Origin: Galeruca laticollis
Taxonomy: Eukaryota; Arthropoda; Insecta; Coleoptera; Chrysomelidae
Length of the DNA stretch: 64,000 nucleotides
Assembly: GCA_963921935.1 (NCBI GenBank)
Contig: OY998180.1
Span: 111,792,183-111,856,182 of the forward strand
Direction of reading: 5' to 3'
Part shown: positions 1-9,100 of the stretch, piece after piece
Layout: each line of letters starts with the position of its first letter
Numbering within the stretch: the stretch's first letter is position 1
The notes under the pieces: generated by a model
The model's database searches: none
Told to the model about the DNA's origin: nothing
What the model saw: the letters and a program-made list of their open reading frames with translations, nothing else
Position numbers and translations under genes: made by a program

Positions 1-1010
1 CTTGAAGTTTCTTCAAGACGACCCTCTCGACTATCTTGCCCATCATGGGGAGGACATGGATGAGCCTGTAGTTATGGGAGAACTTTGGGTCATTTTCGCT
101 CTTTCTCAGCATGATAATCTCCGCTTTTTCCATTCGTCTGCAAAGTGCTTGGTCTTCAATATTTCGTTGATGATGCCCGTCAGGAATACTGCTGCTTTCC
201 TTGGTAGATGCTTAAGGGCGTTGTTGGAGATGCCATCGTTCCCTGGTGTCTTCTTCTTGTCTCTGGTCTGGATGACGTAGGCTACTTCCTTAGGGGCGAT
301 GTAGCGTAGGTATCCGTGGTAGTGTTCTTCATCGTCTTGGTTTCGGACTACTTCTTATAATCAGTCTGAGAAGTCCTAGTTTGGGTGCTCATTCAGGGTA
401 AATTGGCATTCCATGTTTCTTCTGAAGGCTTCTGCTGTTTTCTCGTCCGTGTGGGCTAGTCTCTTTGTCTTGTCTCAAGATTTTGGCAAGCTTCCTTAGT
501 TCTGGTGTGTATGGGTCCACTCCTTCTAGTCTCTTCTCCCAGTCCTTGGATCGGAGTTGCTTCAGTTACGTCTTGACCTCCTCATTGAGCCTGTTCACGT
601 CTCTATTATCTTCTAGATTTATTGTCCTGTTGGCTCTTCTTCTCGTCCTGTTTTTCACCCTGATGAGCTCTCATAGTTTGTCGCTGGTGTTGGAGAACCT
701 CTTGTGATTGTCCACCCATCTCGTTGCCGTGTTGTCTTCCATTGTTTCTTCTATCTGTTTCAGTTGGTCTTCCAGTTCCTCTGCGTTGGTGATGAATGGG
801 ACTAGTCCAATCAGCTGTCCGGCTCTGCACTTGAACTTTTTCCAGTCTTTCTTTGCTACTTCTCTTCCAGTTATTCTGTATCCTCCTAGCAGCGTGAGGA
901 TGGCTGGTTAGTGGTTGACGTTGACGATGTCCCATACCTCTGTGATACCTTATACTATGGCGATATCCACTACGTCTCCTCCTCTGGGAGGTGTTAGATC
1001 CCGGTTGATT
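1..1010 (-). pseudogene. Jockey-like LINE fragment, cut by the window edge
   Basis: This stretch aligns by eye with 45682-46640, a longer copy of the same LINE: both contain the shared phrase ttgaagtttcttcaa and both end near a cgatatccactacgtct-like segment. Read on the minus strand it covers the region between endonuclease and reverse transcriptase. A 109-codon basic, Gln/Arg-rich piece (606-935) corresponds to the same segment of the second copy. No long reading frame survives, so this is a dead copy. Similarity stops around 1010, which is probably a 5' truncation, as is usual for target-primed reverse transcription; the 3' part lies outside the window. The Jockey assignment rests on the better preserved copy (YADD motif, endonuclease). 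Confidence 0.75.
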
Positions 1011-1208
1011 TAATTAATGTAAAAGAGGAAATTTGTATTGTACTACAAATTTTCAACCTCTAGATACTACCCTTTATGGCAAACATAACGTTGAAACATA
1101 ATTTTTACGCTGTAAAAGGTTTGCATAAATTTCAAAAAAATTAATATTTTACTTGTATAATGATGTTTCATTTATTTAAACATATCGTATTCATATACAC
1201 CTATATGT

Positions 1209-1236
1209 ATAATAATAATAATAATAATAATAATAA
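1209..1236. repeat. (AAT)n microsatellite
   Basis: About nine uninterrupted aat units at the left edge of the AT-rich minisatellite. Confidence 0.95.
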
Positions 1237-1379
1237 CTTTATTCACAATAAATAAGTAAAATGGTTACAATTATAAAGAGCGAATAAAGTAAAAATGAAC
1301 GATAAGTACATGAGTACTTGTTTCGTGATTACAATATGCTTATGAAATATAAATACATAAATAAACTTAAATACAAGTA

Positions 1380-1968
1380 GAGAACATAGATACACATAAA
1401 TAAATGTAAATACAAATGCACAAAATATAAATAAAAAAGCACAACATATAAATACACATAAATAGATATAAATACGGAAGTACAAAATATACACAAATAA
1501 ATGCAAATACAAAATGTAGATTCAGAAAACTAAATTTAAAGACAAATGCACAAAATATTAATACTCATAAATAAATATAAATACAAAGGCACAAAGTACA
1601 TATATACACCCAAATAAATGCAAATACAAAAGCGCAAAACATAAATACACATAAATAGATGTAAATACGAAAGTACAAAATATAATATACATAAATAGAT
1701 GTGAATACGAAAGTTCAAAATATAAATACACACAAACAAATGCAAATACAAAAGTACAAAATATAAATACACAAAAATAAATGTAAATACAAATGCACAA
1801 AATATAAATACAGATGAATAAATATAAATACAAAAGCACAAAATATAAATACTTCTAAATAAATGCAAATATAAAAGCGCAAAATATAAATACACATAAA
1901 CAGATGCAAATACGAAAGTACAAAATATAAATATACATAAATAAATGCAAATACAGAAGTAAAATATG
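1380..1968. repeat. AT-rich minisatellite with 40-42 bp unit
   Basis: Roughly fourteen imperfect units built on the pattern acataaataaatgcaaata / caaaagcacaaaatataaat. For example ataaatagat recurs at 1651 and 1691, and similar words recur at 41-42 bp steps throughout. Because the common period is a multiple of three, the minus strand stays open for 145 codons (1536-1973) and reads as a 14-residue hydrophobic periodicity rich in F, Y, L, I and C. I regard that frame as a by-product of the repeat, not a gene. Confidence 0.9.
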
Positions 1969-2340
1969 AACATATGAATCTTAATCAGAACTCAAACATG
2001 CACACACATAGACAGCAAATTAAATGCTAATAATTAAATGTTTACCCACAAGCATGGTTATACACTCACAGATACCAATACACTTTCACTACCATATTAC
2101 GCAATTACACATTCATATGCAGGCATACATAATCAGGATTCAAATCAGGAATACTGATGATGGCTCGTTTTGATTGACTTGTGTGGTCAAGAAAAGAGGA
2201 TAATCTTGATTAGGTTCATATATTGCAATTCCGTTACTATATGAACATTCATTGTATTCTCTTAATTTACTATGTTGTTTATGAAGTTTCTTGGTTTATC
2301 CAATATAAATGATTTTAACTTTCGTTCATAGATTGGCTTG

Positions 2341-2341
<1 letters not shown>

Positions 2342-2375
<34 letters not shown>
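2342..2375. repeat. (TA)n microsatellite
   Basis: Seventeen uninterrupted ta units. Confidence 0.95.
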
Positions 2376-2377
<2 letters not shown>

Positions 2378-4212
2378 CTTCAATGTTGTCGGTATAGTGT
2401 TGTACATCTTTATAGACATATACGAATACGCCGAGATTTGGACTTTTTAACTATAACTGGATAACTAAGTAAGTTACGATTTCAAGTGGTATATTTATGA
2501 TTACGTGGTTCTTCTTTATCACTGCTAAAGTGATATTTGACATTGGTACAGTAATAATAGAGCTGCCTTAGGTCGAGAATTTGTGTTTCCTCGCGCAGCC
2601 TATCAGATGAATATCTGTAATGTTTCCCCATTATTAGTCGTAATTAGATGCGTATTTTTTTAGTTATTTTTCAAAAAACGTTCAAAAACATCCACTCACC
2701 AAAGTAAACCGATTCAGTCTGAAATAATTTGGAGGTGAAAATCGCCTGTAACTGGACTATAGTGTAACATGCAGAAGAATAATTATGATGAATTATCTTA
2801 AGTATAGTGCCGAAAATAAGAATTTTTGGTGAAAAGTGTAATTTTGACAATGTTTACAGATTATTGGAGGGAAATAAATTACAAGTAACCATACGTCTGG
2901 ATAATCAAATTTGCCCCGTGTGGAACGGGCGCTACTGCAGATAAATATTTAAAGCTACAGACGTTTTATTAAATTGTTGGTTATAAAAATACGTATATTA
3001 TTTTCTTTGGGTATTCATAAACATCCGCAGACGTGACTTTGTTGAGAAACGTCGACGTGTAATCGATCTATATTTGATTGGTAAATGGAATGTTTACATT
3101 ATAATTCGTCCTTTTCGGAGTGAAAGACTTCAAGTAGTTTGTTACAAATCGACGGTTATTTATGGTGTTGGGACCGCGGAATGAAAAATTTCTTTATGAG
3201 AAAATACTCGGCAAGATTTAATGCTGATACTTTCGAATTAGCCCACCCAATACGTGAAAATCACTTTTTAAATAACCTTAAGAACTAATATAAAGCAGCA
3301 GGATTATTATTACGGATATTATATGAATGGAACTTTGATATACAGTGTGCAAAGGATTTATTCATAAAAATCGCAAAGGTATCGCTTTCCATGCTATTTC
3401 AAACATGTTTAATATGTAATGATGCTTCGTCCTAACAGAGTGTCACTGAATAAATATATTTTTTATTAAGTAATTTGAAATATTACTTCCTGTTAATAGT
3501 TAATATAAGTAGTATAAGTAATAAGTTTTCACACGAGTTTCATTTGGAGAAGGAGAACCAACTTTCACAATTATGTGGATATTGGTTAACAGTTATTAAT
3601 CAATATCGTACACCCTTACTTGTAGACTTCATTTCCGTTGCCACGGCATCCCACAATTTATCCAACATATATCGGTTATGATGCTGTGGATCCTTGTGAT
3701 CACACAGATCATTTTTAACAAAAATACAACTAATTAGTTCGTCTGAATTCATTTTTCACTACATATTAACACAGCGATGATTGCAAAAGAATTAAATGTG
3801 TTTGAACGTCTCGCTTGGCTCCATTACACCAGCACGCCTCAGTATCCGTGTTCTAAGCAAACGACATTTGATTGTTTAAGTCGCGTTGCTCTCCGCTCTC
3901 ATCAATGCTTTGCTCGCTGCTCCAGTAACCGCTCAGCCTTAGCCTATCAGCATTCGCAGTAATTATATCATACTGACATATTAACTATCCCTCTTAAGGA
4001 CGAAGCCCTGGTTTTAGTTTTCCTCAAATTACTAGTTTCACCATGCTGTATTTGGCCTCAACACCTATTTTCCAATATGCTGATGATTGATGACTCATCT
4101 TTATCAATATCAATATATGGGTCCACATATTCTAAAATCCAAATTTATTCTCCAATCAATTAGTAAAATATGTATTTGTGGGTTGGTACTTTACCATATG
4201 AGTCCAGAAGAG
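2376..4212. other. Unassigned non-coding stretch
   Basis: No reading frame here resembles a known family. Two short open frames (3475-3681 and 3777-3962, plus strand) have no recognisable motif and are most simply chance. Confidence 0.5.
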
Positions 4213-4310
4213 TCTCTTTGAGGAATGTAACGTAGAACATGGCTGTCGGATAGTCTGTAATAGTTTGTGATACTACAAAGAATAATAATAAGCCGGAAGA
4301 CAAAACAATC
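4213..4310. repeat. Dispersed repeat, relative at 23538-23635
   Basis: The text around cgtagaac...tagtctgtaata...ctacaaagaataataa matches, with substitutions and small indels, the text around ggtagaac...tagtctgcaata...ttccaagaataataaa at 23538-23635 in the same orientation. Its nature is unknown. Confidence 0.55.
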
Positions 4311-4469
4311 AACAATACTCGTATCTTAAAAAAATATGTGCGTACAATAATAATTAACCAGATGATGTATATGACGTCACCTTATCTAACGAGGCTATTA
4401 GTTTTCACGTAACTTTTTTATTTCTAATACTTCACTTGGAAAAATTTCAGAATAGCTATTTGTATAACA

Positions 4470-4530
4470 AGGGAGGGAAGTACTACTTTTCCTCCCGAGG
4501 ATGCAGTTTACTGCCCGACGCGTATGGTAC
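4470..4530. repeat. Orphan arm of the Crypton-flanking cctccc/gggcagtaaa hairpin
   Basis: Contains cttttcctcccgaggatg then cagtttactgcccgacgcg. The reverse complement of this text matches the right arm and loop of the hairpin at 34836-34920 beside Crypton copy 1, and the match continues into agctatttgtat (reverse complement at 34930-34943). Here only one arm and the loop are present. Confidence 0.65.
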
Positions 4531-4779
4531 GTTTTTTATTTGTACTTCAAATCCCTAGGGATTTTAACTGTCCCTTTATATCTCTTGGGTCTAACATTGT
4601 TTCTAACAAGTGAGACTAAAGTGACAACTTTAGTCTCGGAATTGCAAAAATTATTTCATTGATAACGTACTATGACGTCACTTTTACTTTTCCTCCGTAG
4701 GTTTTTTGGACTCAGAAACTTATGAAACATGTAGCCACTGGAAGCTCGGAACGTCAAAATCACTCCATTACAATACTTC

Positions 4780-4781
<2 letters not shown>

Positions 4782-4860
<79 letters not shown>

Positions 4861-4884
4861 CATATATACATATATATATATATA
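4782..4884. repeat. Long (TA)n microsatellite
   Basis: About 100 bp of alternating ta broken only by three cat interruptions. Short frames of repeating Tyr-Ile on both strands here are artefacts. Confidence 0.97.
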
Positions 4885-4986
4885 AAAGGAGGATAGTCTT
4901 TGCTGACTAGTTAGGAATAAAACTAGTGAATATTGGGGAATTGCAGCAAGAAAATGGAAAAGGTATACTCTTAGCGGAAAATGTCC

Positions 4987-5020
4987 AAGCTTTCGAGAAT
5001 GATTGTCCTCATCATCAGGC
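4987..5020 (-). ncRNA. Hammerhead-ribozyme-like motif, probably Penelope-derived
   Basis: On the minus strand CTGATGA (5012-5018) is followed after one base by GAG (5008-5010), a 10-nt loop, CTC (4995-4997) and GAAA (4991-4994), which is the order of the hammerhead catalytic core with a short stem II. Penelope-like elements are known to carry hammerhead motifs in their terminal repeats, and a Penelope RT lies on the same strand at 12.2-13.4 kb, separated from this motif by the Gypsy insertion. Stem II is only 3 bp with an unpaired base before it, and I could not establish convincing stems I and III, so activity is not claimed. Confidence 0.4.
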
Positions 5021-5027
5021 AGACTAA

Positions 5028-5708
5028 AATGAAAAACAGCAGTTAAATACTGTGGTCAATAAAGAATAATTTGAATTGAAATTCACAACCACGTGTGTAC
5101 TTACCTCCGAAGTGAGGTTAGACTCCATCAAGTTGTAATAATGTAAACTACAGATTGTGAAATCCTGTGCAGGAATTGAGTCTACGGAAGATCAACCAAC
5201 CACATCACAACACTAAGTCAAAATGTCGCAACATTTTGTAAAATGAAATAAATAAATTCATCTTCAAGCGTTTCTATGTTGAACGCCGGTAAGGAAATAA
5301 TATAGTTTCCCTCCAATTGGGGTGTAACAAAAGAAAAACAGTGCTGCCAACAGTCAAATCAGAGAACTGTAGGGCAATGTAACCATCTTAGTAATGAACT
5401 CTGTCGTAGGGCCAACAATTGGTTTAATAAGAAGATATATTATTTTTGAAGAGAGGAAAAGGGAGAGAGAGTGCGAGACAGAGAGAGGGGAAACGCTCTC
5501 AAATTGTGTAAAGAGTGAAAAATTGAAGTGTGTAGAGAACATAACCCCAATATGACTTATACTAAGGAAGAAAAGAGAAAGAAAACAGTACAATAACAGT
5601 ATTAATATGTAGTAATAATATAATATAGTAATGAAGTAAAATTGTAATAATTATATAGTCTGAATGTATCTACCAACACCAACACATTCAAATTTAAGTT
5701 TTTATTAT
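5028..5708. other. Non-coding stretch left of the Gypsy element
   Basis: AT-rich text without a recognisable gene; a purine-rich run (5450-5490) gives a meaningless 79-codon minus-strand frame. If the Gypsy element is removed, this joins the 3' flank of the Penelope-like coding region and may be that element's 3' untranslated part. Confidence 0.45.
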
Positions 5709-6173
5709 TGTAATGTTTTTCTAATTTATTTGAAACGTAAACGGTTGGTATAAATTTTAAACACTCGGTATTGCTACTTACTAATTTATTTAAACACTAA
5801 CTCACTAACACTAATTTATATGTACTTAACTAGTCACTTAAATTTAATTTATATGCACACTAACTTATTAATTTATAACACTTTTATATTCACTTAACTG
5901 TTTAACTCACTATGGCAAATTATAAACTGAAACTCATCCGCTGATCGGTCCTGTATTTATATCAAAAACTTTCTTTACTAGAACATTCGGGATGGGACAT
6001 GCCTTTCGCGATATTTCTTAAAATGCCTTTCGAGAACATGTTTAAAAAGGACGGTCACAATAGATCCCAATAGACCCTCTCAGAATTCGGCGCGCTCGCC
6101 TTTTTCTTAACTCCGTTAACATAAGGTTACAGGGCCGTACTTAGTATCTGCTTCGGTGTGCGAGTTCGTAACA
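5709..6173 (-). repeat. 3' LTR of the Gypsy element
   Basis: 465 bp, TG...CA boundaries, nearly identical to 11691-12157; the differences include a 3-bp indel near 5898 and scattered substitutions. The last ~15 codons of the polyprotein are read into this LTR. Confidence 0.97.
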
Positions 6174-9100
6174 TTACCCCCTCCTTAAATGAAAGTTCCT
6201 CCTGGAACTTTTGTGTAGCCGAGACTGGATGTTTGAATCGGCAACTAGCCCCATTTCTACACTTTTCGATCTTATGAAAATAGCAGGGCACCGTCTTCAT
6301 CGGATACTGATAACGGGGGTTGTAGCTGCAAATCAATATTTGGACACCGGTATCTTGAAAGATAATCTCTACCATGTTCCTGATGATTCGCCAATCCAAC
6401 TGGTTACTCGCTATCTTAGGCATAGCCAGTTTCTTCACGTTGGATTCCAACACGTGGTCTCGGAGGTTTCGAAGTGCTTCCCACACATCGCGGTAGGTAG
6501 ATCGATCTTGGAATTCATTTTTAGTTACCACGTAGAAAACGTACCGCGAATAATGTTTCAGTTTCAGTGTCTTGCCAGGGGCTGGAATCTGGTCTTCAAG
6601 TTTTTCTAATTGCCCGAACTTCTTTCGAAAGGCGGTTGCCAATCCTCGTGCGTTCTTGATACGGGCGGGGATGTTGTATGCCAGTGAATAATCTTCTGGG
6701 AGAGTGAACAAATCTTGTTGTTGTTCCGAAGTGACTCCATATCTAGCTTTCCCGGTACCTCCATACGCGCCCATAAATTCATCGAAGGTGGGGTCAGACA
6801 CATCTCCTTCCTCTATGTCATGGTCTCCTTCGAATGGCGCTAGTCGGTTTCGGTGAACTACTTTTGTTTTTCCGTTGGGGATCTTGCTTATGCGATATAA
6901 AACATCATTGATCCTTTTCTTGATCAAGTATGGACCTTCCCAGGATTTTTGTAATTTTGGAGAAAATCCTTTTCTCCTCGCCGGGTTGTGTAACCATACT
7001 TTGTCCCCTTCTTTAAAACCGCCCTCTGTGGCCTGCGTGTCGTACCGACTTTTCATTCTATCGCTGGCAACTTGAAGATTTGTTCGAACTAGTTCATGAA
7101 TATCGTCCAGCCTTCTTCTCAATTGGATCACGTAGTCTTCGCCTGCTATATCTTCTCCAGGCCGACAGCCAAATTCCAGGTCACAAGGAAGCCTCATTTC
7201 ACGTCCAAACAGGATTTTCGCAGGTGTTTCACCCGTGGGCTCATTGACGGCAGATCGATAAGCCAATGCAAATAGGGAGAGATACTGGTCCCAATCTCTC
7301 TGATGGCTGGATACTACTTTGGACAGGTATTTTCTAATAGTCCTGTTCATTCTCTCGACCATTCCATCTGACTGTGGATGTAATGCTGTTGTTCTGGTCT
7401 TCTTCATTCCCAGCTTGTCGCAAATCTCCTGGAATAGATGGCTTTCGAAATTTCTTCCCTGGTCACTGTGGACTTCCATGGGCACTCCATATCGGCTGAT
7501 GAATTCTTTCACCAATACATCCGCGACAGTTGTGGCCTCTTGGTTCGGGATAGCGTAAATTTCCACCCACTTTGTAAAATAATCCATTACAACCAGTATG
7601 TACTTGTTACCATTTTCTGTCGTCGGAAATGGTCCAGCGATATCTAAAGCAATCCTTTCGAAAGGGCTTCCAACATTGTACTGTTTCATGGGTGCCTTTC
7701 TCTTGCGATGTGGTCCATTACTCGTAGCACAAGTCGTACATTTCTTACACCAGTCCTTCACATTGTCGGAGCTGTTCATCCAATAAAACCTTTCACGAAC
7801 TCGCTGAAGGGTTTTCTTCACTCCCAGATGACCTCCCGATGGACTGTCGTGTAACTTCTTCAGTACCTCAGCTACTCTTGTTCTCGGGATAACTAGCTGT
7901 CTCCTCATCTCAGAACCATCATCGTTTTCAAGGACTCTTTTCAACAGCCCTTCTTCCAGGACAAGGGAGTCCCACTGAGCCCAATACGCCTTGAGTTTCG
8001 GTGAAAATCTTGACACTTCTTGCCAGGTATGTCGCCGGTTTTCTTTCTTCCATTGCCGGATCATCTTCAGGTGAGGATCATTCTCCTGATCTTCTCTGAT
8101 CCTGGTGGGTGACCATTCCTCGTTGACTACAGTAGTTCTTGAATCTGCAGCTTCCCTGCATTCCACCTTGTTGCAGTGGGAGCAGTCTGTTGGGCACAGC
8201 CGTCTGGACAGGGAGTCGGCATTTCGGTGACTCACACCAGCTCGATGGTCGATGTTGAAATCGTATTCTTGAAGTCGTTCAATCCATCTAGCGATCTGGC
8301 TCTCGGGATTCTTGAACTGCATCAACCACTTAAGTGCTGCATGATCAGTCCGGATTAAAAACTTCCTACCATAGAGATACTGGTAAAAGTGTTCCACGGA
8401 CTTCACTACTGCCAAAAGTTCTCTTCTTGTGACGCAGTAGTTTCGTTCTGGTTTGGAGAGGACTTCACTGAAATATCCCAGCACTCTTTCTTGCCCTCCT
8501 TGGATCTGTGAGAGCACTCCACCAATTCCTACGTTGCTTGCGTCAGTGTCAAGAATAAATTCTCCCTCTGATAATGGATATCCTAATATCGGCGCCGAGG
8601 TTAAATGCCTCTTCAAAGTTTCAAAAGCCGTTTGACAGCCTTCGTCCCATTGGAAAGCTCTTGCTTCTTCTGTAAGTCGCGTTAGAGGCTTGGCAATATC
8701 TCCAAACTTCCTGATAAATCTTCTGTAATACGTGCAAAGTCCAAGGAAACTCCTAATTTGATGTTTGTCGGTTGGTTGCGGCCATTGCTGAATGGAAGCA
8801 ACTTGCTCTGGATCCACCGCCACTCCTTCATTGCTCACTATATGACCTAGATAGTTGACTCGGTTTTGGAACAGCTGACATTTCTTCGGGTTTAACATGA
8901 GCTGGGCAGCTTGGAGTCGTTTGAATACGTCTTCCAAATTTTTCAGATGTTCGTCAAATGTCTTCCCCAGTACTACGATGTCGTCCAAATAGACCAGGCA
9001 TGTCTTCCAAGACAACCCTCTCAAGACATGTTCCATAAGTCTTTCAAATGTCGCAGGCGCATTACAGAGCCCGAATGGCATGACGTTGAATTGCCATAAT

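Noticed and set aside
2168..2316. Minus-strand reading VKIIYIG*TKKLHKQHSKL beside a TA tract, like a GIY-YIG endonuclease start
   Set aside because: Only a few residues fit, a stop replaces the usual Gln, and the following text does not match the clear GIY-YIG domain at 12.2-12.5 kb.
4656..4910. Two overlapping frames of repeating Tyr-Ile
   Set aside because: Produced by the (TA)n tract.
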